Assembly (NCBI GenBank): GCA_009829735.1
Contig: CM020619.1
Coordinates: forward strand, 20,899,816 to 20,963,815
Length of the DNA stretch: 64,000 bases
Direction of reading: 5' to 3'
From: Pyropia yezoensis
Lineage: Eukaryota > Rhodophyta > Bangiophyceae > Bangiales > Bangiaceae
The translations under genes and the position numbers were made by a program. Below, one piece after another: positions 34,275 through 47,319 of the stretch (positions within the stretch are counted from its first letter, which is position 1; each line of letters begins with the position of its first letter). The notes beneath the pieces were generated by a model, which saw only the letters and a list, made by a program, of their open reading frames with translations, made no database searches and had not been told where the DNA came from.

Positions 34275-35080
34275 CAGGGCGCAAAGCCCCACCCGACTGG
34301 TAAACGGTCGCGCGGCCCACTTACATGCGGAAACCCGAATGCAACTCGACCCGAGGATGGGCCGAATCTATGGGGGGGATATGTAGCAACATGGATGACC
34401 GTGTTGTGATCCTCGTATAGGGGGACTACTTCTAACCCTTAACTTTCTGTTTGAGAGTCCGTATTGGACACGGTGTCTTTAAGCTACGTATGACCAGAGG
34501 GACTTGCATCTTGGGGTGGAGGTTAGTCAGTAGTGTCTCCGAGGGTTTGTTACGAGGGGGCCGGCGGCGAATCAACCACAGGCCATGGTAGAACGACAAG
34601 CCCCTCCCATTTGGGCTCCTATCTTGGTGCCGTGTCTTGCGCTCCAAGGACGGCAACCTTGGACTTTCGGAGACGTTGGTGCCGATCCCCCTTGGTGAGT
34701 GTTCCCTGAGAGTGGACGTGCAGCGGTTCCCTATCGTGCTACACACGCCCTCCTCACTAGGAAGGTCGGCACAGGGGTTCGACGCAATCTCAACGAGGTC
34801 CCCCCACGTGGAGGGCCCCATAGGGCTCCTACATGCAAGCTTACCTGCATCATGCTGAGTGGCATCCAAGAATGCTTCGTGATGCGGCTTGCCTCAGATG
34901 AGCTGCATGCCTGAGAGTTCAGGTGCGGGAGTTTGCCATGTGAGAGAGGCCTTGGCGCTGGGTTTCATACAAGGAATCTAGGATCAGGGAGAGGCTCGGC
35001 ACAAAACAGCTCGGCACAAACCAGCCTCGCGGCACAACACAATAAATCGGCAAAAAAATCTACTCTCGGGAAAGCGGCGA
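34236..35080. other. Right flank of element B, no gene recognised
   Basis: This is the continuation of the site into which B inserted, possibly the 3' end of element E. A 145-codon minus-strand frame (34432-34869) has no recognisable domain. Nothing else is supported before the long frame that begins at 35081. Confidence 0.4.
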
Positions 35081-38000
35081 ATGCATGTGTTCGGCGTAAG
35101 ACCAGACTTTGGCGTGAAGGCTTCTGTTGCGCGTTTCGTGGATTGCCGAGGTGTGGTAGCGACCCTCTCCACGCGTGCACTCCTGGTGCGCTGTTCGCGT
35201 TTGACGCAGAAGTCGTTCGGCGTGCGCCATGACGCCGTCTTTGTGCAGTCATCAACTCATATTCAGCTTGTCGTGTGGGCCAACTGCAAGCATAGGAGCG
35301 CCGTGGCTGACGACGATCATTTCCGCTGCTTTCGCGATGAAGCCCCTGTACCGCGGTGCGTGGGGCGCGCGTCTACCCCGCACGTTGGCATCGCTGATGA
35401 ACCGCGGAGAGGGCGGCCTTCTAGCTCTTCTTTCCTTCACGACGCGCTTGTCATCTCTGAGGACCCGCACTACATCTTCGTTTCGGCAGCTGGGCGGTCG
35501 GACACTTTTGTGGACGCTGACGTGAGTCAGTCATTTTCCGATGCGTCCGAGGACGGAGCTGATCATTTGGGTGGAGGAGGTGGGGGAGGCGGTGAGCGTG
35601 GTGGTGGAGCAGAAGCTGCTGCTGGACCTGCGCGCGGTGATGCCGCATACGGAGCCGCTGGTCCCGCGCTCGACGAGGCGGCAGATGGTGCAACTGATCC
35701 AGCAGTCGAGGATGGTGCAAGCGGAGCCGCTTGCAATGAAGTCGATGAACAAGGCGGGGGTGCGCCTGGAGGAGGACAAAGAGGAGACTCCCAAGACCAC
35801 GCCACCGCCGGCGGTGCGGACGGTGCTGGGGCCGGCGTCATTGAGGCGCCTGAAGCAAACGGCCAGGGAGGATAGGAAGATGGAGACGATGGCGCGGGCG
35901 GGAGATCCGATGCGGGCGACGATAATGGGACACTTGGAGCAGGGAGTATACAAGACGACGTTGGACGCCTAGGAGGTCAAGGAGTAGCTGGTGGAGAAGG
36001 TCCAGGTGGCGCGGGCTGGTCTTACGATGAGAACGCAGTCGCCGACGGACCGGAAGCGCCCGCGTGCCGGAGGCGCCTTCGTCGCATTTAGCGACCTCGG
36101 CGCTCGCCATTTACTCAAGAAGAGCTTAAGGAGTGGTTTGCCATTGAGCTTCGCGTACTGCTGGAAGTTGACGCTCGCGTGGCGTGGAACGTGTTGGAAA
36201 GCAGAATCCAAGGGGAAGGTGTCAGCTGCGGTGGAGTCTTTGTCAGTATTGAGGCAGGTGAGTACATTGTTACGTGGGGATCGCTCGTCAATGGGCACGT
36301 TATCAAGCTGTGCTCGTGCGTTGAGGTCCTTGGACGCGGGGCACCTGCGCCAGGGGTTGAGGTGGAGCATCCAGAGCTGATTCTTGCCATGGGTGAGGAA
36401 AGCTCCTGTCGACACGCGGCGGCTCTCCGGGAGGCGTACGGTGACGCTTCTTCTGACAACGCCATTGGCAGTCTGGAGGCCTTATTTCAACAATACCCAA
36501 GCATAAGCGGACGTGTGGTCGCCAACGACGACGACGATTGGGCGAACGATGAGGACGACGACGACCCTCGTGCCTCCAGGATTCAGAATTACGGCCGCAC
36601 GCCAGACTTTTCTGTCTACGCTGTGCTGTACGAGGGAGCATTGTCCCCAGTCGTCGCCAAGCCCAGAGGGAAGCGGCCCAGGCTCGCAATCTGCTTCCAG
36701 CTGTCTTGCGCGGCTCATGCGTGGTCGTGCACTGACGCCAAGACAATCAGCAAGCTTCGACGCGAGGAAGAAGGCTCTGGCAGTCGGGAAGGCAGTCATA
36801 CTGCGTCCAGTCCTAGTGGTTGCACCGAGGAACAGTCCAGCAAATTGTGCGAAGGAGAGAATGGTGCCGCAGGGAAAGAGGCAGAAGTAGCCGCGGCAGA
36901 CGCGGCGATGATGGCCAACCGAGCACTCAAGCTGCGCTGGAGAGCCCGGAACATGTTTCCCTGCCGCAGAGAAGTGGCCATGTGCACGACGTACGACACG
37001 GAGTGTGACCTTCAGCGTGAGGCTGGGACTTTTCCAAGCGTGCTGAAAGGCGTCTTCGGCGAGGAGATATGCTTCTCCTGTAACGCTGCGCTTGCTCAGG
37101 CGGCATTGTTCCAGCGGCAGGCAGAGCTAAGCACTGTGCGTGGCAGAATGCTCCTCTTTGTGGCGGACTGGATCTGCGGTGACGGTCACCCTGTTGGCAA
37201 CGATGGCTCGGAGGACGCCTTGTTCATGACCGAGCCCCGGACGGTGTACACCCGAATGCTTCTGGACGCCATCCTGGAAACGTGCGTCATTGGGCGGACG
37301 ACGATGTCTACAGCGGCCGAGTTGTGGATCAGCTCTCTGCGCAATTCGGTGGCGTACGAAGATGTTGAGCTTGGTCCAGCGCGACAAGGTCTGTCAGGAG
37401 CGTGCGGCAAGTACTCTGAGACGCTAATTGCTCCTGAATTGACTTTTACCTGCACGCACTGCGGTAAAGATGAGGCGGGGGGCGGGACTTTCTCTTGCGT
37501 GCTATGCGATGGGCAGGTGTTGTCGGTGCTAGCCGATCACATTGTGGCTATACGCCGGCCAGGGAAAATCTACCTGCGTGCCCCCATGCCCATTACCTTC
37601 GCTTGCGCTGTGCGGAACGCTGTATTCCGGGCCGTCATCCGACGTCGAGTGCGGGTTGCAGTCAGCGGCGCTACGCCACTGTCGGCGCAAGAGCTGGAGC
37701 AGTACCGCGAAATTGTTGCCGCGAACGAGAGCGGGCCGCCACTGCCTCCCCCATTGCCCGACGCTGAGGAAGGGGGTGGTCGGACCCGAGAGGATTCGGA
37801 CACCGCTTTACTTTTGGCGGCTTCTCATCTGTTTTCCACGTTTTCCGTCAACGGCGATACCGCGCGTGTGGCACACGAGAGTGGAGAGCCAAACTCGGGC
37901 AGCCTGGCAAGTGACGCCGCCGAGGTAGATGGAACAGCATCGGGGGTCGACGATGCCGCGGACCCTGCTGAAGACCCAAGCTCCGACGAGGAACCTGTGG

Positions 38001-39115
38001 ACGCTGACGATTTTGGCGTGATGCAGGGGCACCGCGTGTTGGACACTGCGCACGCCGACGTCGTCGAGGCGCCGGTCGCCGCCGTTGGAGCCCAAACTGT
38101 TATTGCACCCCTTGTCGGCGTCCTTGGCGCTGAAGCACGTACAGCTCCGCTCTTCTTGAGCACACCAAGCCCTGCCGGAACGCCTCCTCCAAACCCGGAT
38201 ACTGGCAAAGAAGAAGATCCCCTGCAGGTTTTGCTCTCTGCTCCACAAGAGGCGGAAAGGCAGGAGGTGAAGGCAGCTGGTGCGCTGATTGCCGATGAGT
38301 GGAGCGTTCGCCTCAGCATGATTGAGAGCGTCGCGAAAAGTGACGCGCCAAGCGCCTCCTGCGTTTTCGTTGACCCCACGGAGCTTCACTCCGCACTGAC
38401 GCTTAAGGCGGTCGAAGCGACGAGTGCTGTCTTGGCTGAGTCTTCTGTGCAAGCAAGAGGCAGGAGCCTTCACCCGAGGTCGCGAGGTGCCTCAGCAGCT
38501 GGAGAGGACGACTTTATATTGACAGATGGTCGCGTCCCTCTGATGCGTCGCGACTTTCGACGTATCCTGCCGGGGGAGTGGCTGATAGACCAGATAAAGA
38601 ACGCATTTGTGCAGCTGCTACGTTATCATGGGAGTGGACCTGGTGCGGGGACTGGGGGTGCTGGCGCTCCAGAGCGGTTCTACTTTTTTAACTCGTTCTT
38701 CTACTCGTTGATGAACCAGCATGGGAGGTACCAGTACGCTGCGGTGCGGCGGTGTACATCGAACCGGAACGTGCTGGACTGCGAGACTGTGTTCATACCT
38801 GACAACGTGGGTAACAGCCACTGGGTGCTGTGCGTGGTGAAATGGAGCAAATGTGCAAAGGGAGTGTATGACTCGCTTGGGAGCAGCTCCGCCATCGGAA
38901 ACAACATTGCCAAGTGGGTCACGGACGGGGCGAACACGAAGGGTCTTCCTGCCCAGAGGATCATAATGGAGGAGCGGGCCGGCAATCAGCTGCCTAATGG
39001 CGACGACTGCGGCGTCTACGTTTATATTTGTATGGAGCTGCTTGCCAGGGACATGTCTGTCCTCGAATTATCGCCCTTGAGGTGGAATTACTACCGGCGC
39101 TGCATCGCTGCTTAA
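35081..39115 (+). pseudogene. SWIM - Cys-cluster - Ulp1 protease transposon-type protein, two internal TAG codons
   Basis: One plus-strand frame of about 1,345 codons is open except for TAG at 35873-35875 and 36089-36091, so it is a lightly damaged gene or one with a small unrecognised intron. A Gly/Ala/Asp-rich stretch lies around 35560-36080. A SWIM zinc finger follows, with LCSC near 36313 and CRH near 36410 (C-x-C...C-x-H). Cys clusters come next, including CREE-like PCRREVAMC, ICFSC, CTHCG and CVLCDG (36950-37510). An acidic, low-complexity region leads to a C-terminal C48 (Ulp1/SENP) domain from about 38570. The His is in NSHW (38819), the Asp in YDSLG (38870), Gln at 38987 and Cys in DDCGVY (39008). 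SWIM plus Ulp1 with Cys clusters is typical of large eukaryotic DNA transposons such as Zisupton/KDZ types. I do not see the transposase catalytic core, so it may be an accessory or derived protein. Confidence 0.75.
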
Positions 39116-42100
39116 GCTTTTAGCAAGCAGCTGCTCGGTGGGTGAGAGTGAGCCCTCTCCCTTTACTAGGCTTCTCTTGGTAGTGAGTACAAGCGCGTGT
39201 TGTTGAGACGGACTGGGCGCACATATGAGTGCGTGCTCCTTACGGCACAGGACGAGGACCACAGGCCCCCTGATTCACCGCGCGCGGGTTCTCGGAGGCA
39301 CTGCGGCCCGGAAGCCCGCGAGGGGCGGTGTTGGTGTTGGCAGCCGCACCACGGTAGTTCTAGGAGGCGGCCTGAGAGATAGCGCCGGCGGTGGCGGCGG
39401 CCGGCGCCGGCAGCGAAAGCGGCGGGCATGGCGGTGGCGGTGGCAGCTACGGCAGAGGCGGCGGTGGCGGCGCTCGAGACTACAAACGGCGTGGGCGACG
39501 TTCCGTGGCGTGTCCCTTGTGTGACGCGCGCACATGCCGCCGGAGCTGGGCGGTGCACACGGGTGCAGCGACTGTACGGTACCGCTCGGCACCCCGCTGT
39601 AGACGCTGCAGATGCTGCACCAGACGGGTGGGCGGCGGCGGCTGGGGGAGTGGCGTGCCTATCGTGTGGCGCGCTCGCGGTGCGGATAGAGGGGTACCCG
39701 ACCGTCCCCTGGGGCCAGTGCAACAAGACGTACCGCATCCGCCGTTCGACCTTATCGCCTTCGGCCGACGTTCAGGAGCTCGGCGGCAACGCCGTCGCCG
39801 CAGGCGTCCGAGCTCTGCCGCGGCCAAATAGTATTGGACGCGCTCTGGTCAGAGGATGCCGGACTGACTGCAATTGGCGCCACCCTGGCGGCCACATTTT
39901 GACTTCGGGGCCTTCTGGGTGTCCTGCCTCCCCTGTTCTGCAGCACCTGCGGTACCCAGACTTGGTCGCCTTCCACCCCCAACTTTTCGTGACGGATGTG
40001 CAAGCCACTGCGTTGCGCGGTCTCACGTCATTGCACCCGTACCCATGGCCGCCCGCCTCCCGGCACAAGCGCCTCATGTCGCCGGGTGTGGGAGGGCGGG
40101 TCACGCGGCTTCCCATGTGGAAGAAATGAGTGCTTCGGCGTGCTCGTTGCAGCTGACAGGGCAATGACGGTTGTACTCCTTCGCGTACACTTCATCGACA
40201 TCCGCTCGTGAGAACCCCTCTTAAAAGCTCGTTCTCTTGGGCGTTAAGCGAATAAGCGTCCTGAAAGCAGCGTCAGTGGGCGCCGGATGTGCATTGTGGC
40301 TTTGGTGAGGTCGCGTCCTTGACGTGGAACACTAGTGCTTATATCGGCACATTCGTATTGTGCTGAAGAGTCTGGAAATCGACTTCCGCTCTCGAGTAGA
40401 AGTACGTCGGCAGGAATCGTATCGTGACGAAGTCGTGGAGGACGTAGACGCTTCACCGGCCGAGTAGTCCCAAAATAAGCTGTGGTTAGCCAGCGCCAAG
40501 GCCGCTGCCGCTGCTTACAAATGCGGCCCGCGCAGAGGGGCAGAAAATGGCGGGCAGTCGCAGCAGCCGGAATGTGGAAAGGCATCCCGCCATAGGGGTT
40601 GCATCCGCCCACCGTACGTCGCAACCCTTGGCGGGAATCCGCACGCGCGGCCATGTAGATATACAAGGGGGTACGGAGGGTGAGCAGCTGCAACACCTGG
40701 GGTGGCCACAACTGCGTGCGGCAGCCCATACAGCGGAGACTCTGCCAGTTCCTCCCGTACCTCCGACGCCTCCCCCGCCACTTCCGTACGGGGGAGCTCG
40801 AGATCTGGGGACACACTGGTCCTCGCTCTTTCCGGACTCTAGCTCTTCACTAGGGTGTCCGGGATGCCACGGACCTGCATGCGGCCTCGCCCTTTGCTGC
40901 TCGCTGAAACCCTCGTTCGTCCATCTTGCGAGCCCCTTGTCGCCCGGCCGCCCTCCCCAGGGTCGCGTGCTCCCCCTCCGCTTGGACTCTCGCCCCTTTC
41001 CGGGTCTGTCTCCTGCTCCCGCGCTACTTGGTCGCCCGCTTCCTCCAAGACTGTGCCCCGTTGCCCCTCCTCTACCTCCCACTCCTTGGTGACGACCTCC
41101 TCCATGTCGCCTGGACGCGCTTGCTTCCTTCGTGCTCTGCCCCGCTTGGGCCACATCCTTCCGATATACCTCTCCCTGGAACAACTCCCCGTGCAATGTC
41201 GGTCACGCACGAGTGGTGCAGCGGGCGTTTCCTGCCGGGGGAATGCGTCCGCGCGAGGCGCCGCAACGGACGCTTCAAAGCGGGGTACATCCCTCGAATG
41301 GAGACCCCGATGATGGCGAGCCGTAGGGCCAATCTGCGTGAGGGTTTGTGATCTTGTCTGTGTTCGGGCGCGCGACCGGCGGTCAAGCAAGGTACGCGCA
41401 TTCAAGGCCAGTCGCGTGAGTTTCCAGAGAGTATCTCGGCTTGCACTGCAAATGCAGATGACTGTTAGCCGCGGGGCGTCTTCGGATGAGGAGTCCGACA
41501 CGGAGCAGACTGTGCGGGCTCCGATGGCCACGGACATGCCCGGGAGCGGAGGCACGCATGTGGACGCCAGCGGCAGTGACGGAAACAGCGTACTGAGCAT
41601 GTCCGCCTGTGATGCTCTGGCAGCTGTGAGAGCCGCCGGCGATGCGCAGACGCGTGCTGATGACAAGGCTTCTGTCCATGGTGTTCAGCAGTAGTTCAAG
41701 AGCTCTTGCGGCGCTGGTGGCCACAACGGTTTCGGCCGTGCTTGTTTGTTGCCGTGTGTTGGTCTGATGAGATCGGTCCGATGCAGAGCTTAGCTCATCT
41801 ACGTCCATGCCATGTCGAGTTGGTCTGTGGCGAGTGCAATAAAATGTATATACGTTTCTCGTTGCGAGCGCATCTCTTGAACCTCTGAGGAGGGCGGCTC
41901 TTGTCAGTACTCTTTGTGGCATGTACATATGCTGTCGCGATCGCTTATATTGTGGCTCCAGCGAGGGCCGCTGTCTTCTTTAAAGTTGTTGGGGGACGTC
42001 CGCTCGTGACCTCCTCTATGAGCACTGTGTCACCGCGCCATCGCACAAAAGGTCCAGTTCCTCAAGCGCCACGCCGTGCCGTGAACATGGAACGGCTGCG

Positions 42101-44236
42101 CAGTCTGACCTTCTTGTCTTATGTCCATAAATCGTCTTCTGAGACTTCGCAACGCTTGGACCTCGACGATTCTCGCAGCCGTCCAGCTGTAGCGCACAGG
42201 GTGGTGCGTACGAGCCACACTGTTGCTCTCATTGCGCTCGTTCGGCGTGTGAAATGTTCAAGCACATGCGATTTCCGGCAGTATGTGTACAGAGCAGCTG
42301 GTTATGACGGAGGAGCGTGCGATACTCCCGTCTGCACCGGAGGGGCCCACTCCATCCTGGGATGGCAGCGCGAGAACCTGTAGAGTTCTGTTCAAAATCT
42401 GCACGAGCACAAAGTGCCGAAGTGTCAACAGCCGCGATTGTCCATCCACGCGATCGCACCCATTCGGCATGAAACCTTTCATGCCGACACGGCACAAAGA
42501 ACAGATGACGGAGGTGTGCCGGGCGCCACCTTCCCAGCATTTCTCCCTGCGGCAGAAGCACGCGTCTGCGGAGACCAGTGACTGCCCTGTGGCTCCTGAA
42601 TCTTTCCGTCCGTCCCTCAAAGTTGTCCGACGGAAGCGGCACGCCATCCAGGGGAATACGCGAAGAGATGGCGAGGAACTGACCGGCGTGGCGGCCTTGT
42701 CCGATGCCCGCAGTGGGCGTCCGCCGGCTCGCGGGGCACGCTACGCTGCGGGGAGAATGCCTGTGGGAGCAGCTGTGCTAGAGGACTGTAAAGAGGTGAC
42801 ATACAAAGAAAAGGTTGGGACAGTGGGTACGGATGGGCGAAGCAACGAGGCCGCCGAGGTGGTCACAACGAATGGCGGTGCGCCCGTGTTCTGGGTGCAT
42901 ACGGCAGGTCTACCGGCGGCGGCGGCGGCAACAGTGGCGGTCGTAGAACCTGTCGCAACCCGTTGGAGAGAAGAGGCTGTGGCTGTCGTTGGTGGGGGAG
43001 CTCATGAGGGGGCTCCGGGCACTCGAGAGGCAGGTCGCCTTTCTTCGCCGCGTGAAGAATTTGTGCGGCGCACCCGGCTTCGTGAGACTCCGCGACCCGG
43101 CCCGGGCGCAGTATGCAGCGACTGCTGACCAAAGCAACTCTCCCAGGAGACAACGAGTGGCCTGCAAGGCACACTGCTTTCTTCAATAACGACTTCCAGA
43201 GTGCGATACGCGCTCATCATGAGCCCCCTTGACGATTCGGCAGAACATCATGAGCTGCCTAATCGTCAAAAGAAGACCGTCACGAGCTCCAGATGGGCCC
43301 CGGCGGGCGTGACATGCGACCTGCCCGAGTACGCGCCGGTGCGCCACAGCACAAGCAAGCCCGCGAAAAGGTCATTTATGGATGCTGATTGCTCAGGCAA
43401 GTAAACAGGGCAGGACTAGCGGCAGAGTGTACGCAGCTTTGAGCGTTCTGGTACGCTGCGTCGAGCAACGCTCAAGGACCGTGACGAATGACAGACAGGG
43501 TCCGTGCTGGGTTTTTGTGCTTGGCGCGGCTTTGCAGCTCGCTTCAGGGACGTCATTTGATCTGCCACCCACGAAGCTAGCCTCGCCGGAGACGCCACCG
43601 CGTTTACGGATTAACAGGCTGCTGTACCGTTCCGACACGTAGGCTATGTCAGACTACCTCACCTTTTTAGATACGAATGCATCTGATGCACACGATCTCG
43701 TCTCAGCAACGCAGCCACCATCTCAAGGTAACTGCCGGAACGCTGTAAATAGTGCCGTTCGTTCCACAGTAGAGCCAGCGACCGGCGCGCCCCCCTTAGC
43801 CAAACAGACTCATACTTGCGCAAGACTGGCCTGCGTGCGCCATACCCGAGGCTAACAGATCTATAGCATTCCGCCCCCCCTCATCGCGCCTCTTCTCCCT
43901 GCGCCTGAACGCTCAAAATGGCAACTCCGCTCTTCCATACGGGCGCCAGACTCACCGCCGCGTCAGGCGGACCCGCGGGACTGTGCCCCGTTGGCGGTGC
44001 AATTGGTGCGGACCACTCTTGCCGAGCCCAGGGCATTGGAGGCTGTCCAGGGAGGCCGCCGGCATCCAAATGTGGCGGCCCCAGCGGCACTGGGGCGTGT
44101 GTGCGGTGCAGCACGCTGCCACGGCTGCCGCCGCCGCCACCGCCTCCGCCGCGGCCTCCGCCACTACCACCGCCTGTGTCGCCGCCACCGCCTCCGCGGT
44201 CACCACTGGCACTTCTTGCAGCATTCCGTTTCCACT
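39116..44236. other. Unassigned region with GGC-rich tracts and degenerate frames
   Basis: No gene is firmly supported. At 39391-40129 the plus strand has Gly-rich then Cys-containing frames (CPLCDART; in the next frame ACLSCGALAV followed by a WGQCNKTY segment and a long Pro-rich part). These could be a degenerate transposase piece. A C-x2-C...H segment, CGECNKMYIRFSLRAH, ends a short frame at 41888. Overlapping frames of 275 and 281 codons (40839-41666 minus; 42283-43128 plus) show no domain. Tracts of GGC/GCC triplets lie at about 39380-39480, 42910-42960 and 44110-44215. Confidence 0.35.
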
Positions 44237-45265
44237 CGACCATTCGTCTGAGGGTGGTACGTCGTAGTAAAAACGTTCTTGCTACCCATTATGTCGCAGA
44301 CTCCTTGGAAGAACACGGATGCAAACTGGGGACCGTTGTTGGTCAAGACGAAGTCCGTAAGGCCATATGTAGCTACCAAGCATGCGCAGGAGGCTGACGT
44401 GACTTCCAGGGCCGTGATGGTCCTTAGCGGGATTGCTCGGGTGAACTTGGAAAACAGGTCCCAGATAATGAGCAAGTGGAGGTTGGCACTGGATGATTCA
44501 GGTAGGGGTCCCAGGATGTCCATACTCAAGCTTGCAAAGGCTTCCACCGCAGGAAATAGGCGAATCTTGAAAGTCTTCTGCCTCTGGGTCTACAGGTTCC
44601 TTGCACAGGAGACACAGTCCTCTAGATACTTATGGACGTCACGTGCCATGGTTTCCCAGTAGTAGTGTCGCCGCATCGAGGCGTACATCCGGTTGATACT
44701 AGGGTGTCCAGCTTGGGAGACGAGTTTTTCAGGCGGAGGATATGTGCTTGTAGGTCATGAGGTACGTAGACTTGGGTTGACCCATCAGAGGGTGATACCC
44801 GATCAGGAGTCCATCTGTCGACTCGGAAAAGTGACTATTCCGGTTCATTTCCATCTGGTGGCCGAGCTCTAAGCGATAAGGGTCCTTCAGCTGCGCCTCA
44901 AGCACCCGGTGAAGAATTACTGGCTGGTGGTCTACAGGCTTCTCGTAAAAGGGAGCATGCCAGCCACGTCCGACATCCGGGAGGATGAGACATGGTATTT
45001 TGTCCGGGATGGGGCCCGTGTCTGCTGCAGGAGTCTCCAAACGGGACATCGTGTCGGCGCACTGGTGCTTCCTGCCAGCTCTGGTACACAAATTGTACTT
45101 CCACAGGCGTAGGCGCCACCGGGCGACCCTTCCTTGGCTGCTGTCCATGCATAGCAGCCACCGCAGGTTGGCGTGGTTCGTCCTGATAGAAAACTTCCTT
45201 TCTTTCAGATATGGGCGTAACAGGAAGCAGGCCCGAACGACTGCGAAGCACTCGCGTTCCGTCAT
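44237..45265 (-). pseudogene. RNase H end and integrase of element D, truncated
   Basis: The frame at 44729-45265 holds the RNase H end (ERECFAVV, RTNHANLRWLL, where the usual Asp before His is Asn, and ADTMSRL) and the spacer to the integrase. Stops and frame changes occur around 44620-44730. The integrase core (44237-44547) has the Asp residues in SMDILGP, an LTNNGPQF where the second catalytic Asp is replaced by Asn, and the Glu in NGRVE, where similarity ends. No chromodomain or 3' LTR is present. Confidence 0.82.
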
Positions 45266-45301
45266 AGAATAGTTCTTCTCTGCTGGATTCAGGACGCGAC
45301 T

Positions 45302-46705
45302 CTAGTAGCCCACCGGGAGGAAGTGCCCATCAGGTTGTGGCTGGAGTAGAGAGCACCCAAGTTGGACGCCACAGGCGTCGGTTTCCAGGACGAGCTGGCC
45401 CTCCCGCTTGGGTAGCGCCAGTACTGGAGACGTGGTCAGGCGCTTCTTGAGCTCCTCGAGGGCAGCGGTCTGCTTCTCGTCGAACACCGGGAGTTGTGCG
45501 GGGAGCTTCTTGCTGGTGAGCTTGGTGAATGGTCGGGCAATCAGGGCATAGTCCCGGACGAACCGGCGGTAAACGTTGCACATTCCCAGAATTATCTTGA
45601 GTTCCGTCTGTGTCTTAGGTTGCTGGGCATGCCGGAGGGCCTTGATGTTCTTCTCGCTGACCCGGAGCTCCCTCGGACTCAGCACGTGCCCCAGGTACTC
45701 CACTTCAGTCTCAAACAGGTGGCACTTCTCGGCCTTCAAGGTGACTCCAGCTTTAGACTGAGGAGCCAGGACCTCTCGAAGGCGCTCCAGGTGTTTCACC
45801 GGGGTCTTGGAGAAAACGATAATGTCGTCCAGGTAGACCAAGCATGTTCTCTATCTTAGCCCCGACCGGATGAAGTCGATGGCTCAGTGGAAGGTAGCCG
45901 GAGCATTGGAGATACCAAATGGAAGACGCTTGCACCGGAGTAGCCCCATGTGGCACGTGAAGGTGGTCTTGTCCTTGTCCTCGGCAGCCAGAGGGATCTG
46001 CCAGTAACCGGCGTTACAATCCAGCGTTGAGAAGAGGGTGGCATCACCGAGGAAATCGATGCAATCGTCCATCTGGGGTATCTAGTATACATCTTTGACT
46101 GTCGTCTCGTTCAGGCGCCTGTAGTCAACGCAGAAACGAAAGTGACCGCCAGGTTTCGGGACGACCACCACCGGGAAGGCCCCCTCGCCATCAGACGGCT
46201 CGAAAACGTCCACCTTGAGCATCTTGTTAACCTGCTTCTCAATCTCATGCCGGCGATGTGGTCCAGCCCGGTACGGTTGCAGGTGCGCTGGCTTGGCATC
46301 TGGCTTGTGTTGAATCCGGTGTAGGGTGGCGTCTATCTTGCCCAGCTCTCCAGACCACAGGTGCGGACATTCCTGGAGAAGTTTCTCCACTGCCCCCTTC
46401 AAGTCGGCAGGGACATCTTCTTGGTTGACTACCGGCATCCCGGGTGGTGCTTGATCGGGCTTCGGGGTAACGCTGCCAGCCTCCTCTTGTTCCGGAGGTA
46501 CGTCTAGGGCCGTAAGGTTGGATGCCAATTCTTGTTGCAGGTTCAGGAGGTCCTCCTCGCTCATGGCACGGGCAGACCCCCGGTAAGGCTCTGCTGTTCC
46601 AACTCGAGTGCCCTTGGCGATAGTTATCGGCTTCCGGCTCACGTTGACAATTAGCTTCGAGAATGGGGTGTGCCTCTCCACCTTTTTGTGATGTCCGTGG
46701 GCCAA
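45302..46705 (-). pseudogene. pol: Reverse transcriptase and RNase H of element D
   Basis: The segment from 46705 to 46082 has the RT entry region and the FCVDYRRLNE motif. It is followed after a TAG by MDDCIDFLGDA, NAGYWQIP, and LPFGISNAPATF, then a TGA and a TAG. The YLDDIIVFS catalytic motif starts the frame ending at 45841. The thumb (GMCNVYRRF) and RNase H start (ETDACGVQLGC) follow to a TAG at about 45302. At least four nonsense changes make it inactive. Confidence 0.87.
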
Positions 46706-46777
46706 CTATAACCAGTGTTTCGCCAGAAACTCCTTACGTCCGTAGATCAGGCATTCACCCGCTGTCCGGGTAGTCAC

Positions 46778-47319
46778 TTAAACGTTGGTTTCCGAACGAG
46801 GAGGTAGAAGCACCGGTTTGAAAAGAGTCAAGCTGGAAGGTGGGATGCGTTCCTTCTTGTTTTTGAATACACGATCCTTGGCTTCCAGATGCTCAAGCAC
46901 CGGTGACACAAACCCATGGTTGAACTGCACCTTTGCTTCTCCGGGCAAGATACTCTTGGCATGCTGCTTCTGGAAGTCCCAGCCTAGGATGAGGGGGACT
47001 GAGAGGGTCATGACTACGAGAGAGGGAAAAAGCATTGGTTCATTGTTGGCATAGATGGCGACAGGAAGGCGGCCAAGCGGTCGTAGAGTTTGACCCGAAG
47101 CGTCTACAATCCGGGTCTTGGTAGGCGCTCTTCAGGCAAGTCGACGCCAGCCCAGAGGTAGCAGGTCTTCAGTGATAACTCTTGAACCGGCTCCCGTGTT
47201 GGCCACCGGAGTAACAGCTTGTGGTATGCTGTCCCCCACACGCATACAAGCATTAATCTCGAGGTTTTCCTTACGCAGGACAAGCAAGGTCCCGTTGAAT
47301 AAACAGAGTGTCCAGGCGG
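46778..47319 (-). pseudogene. Protease region of element D
   Basis: A retropepsin-like segment whose active-site motif reads NTGAG rather than DTGAG (near 47190), so the catalytic Asp is lost. The closing LILGWDF segment is at about 46970. A stop separates the two parts near 47100. Confidence 0.72.

Noticed and set aside
36600-38480. KDZ transposase catalytic core in the SWIM/Ulp1 gene
   Set aside because: I looked for the expected DDE-type core between the Cys clusters and the protease and could not identify it; only the associated domains are claimed.
40839-43128. Frames of 275 (minus) and 281 (plus) codons
   Set aside because: They are compositionally biased, unrelated to any family I recognise, and overlapped by other frames.
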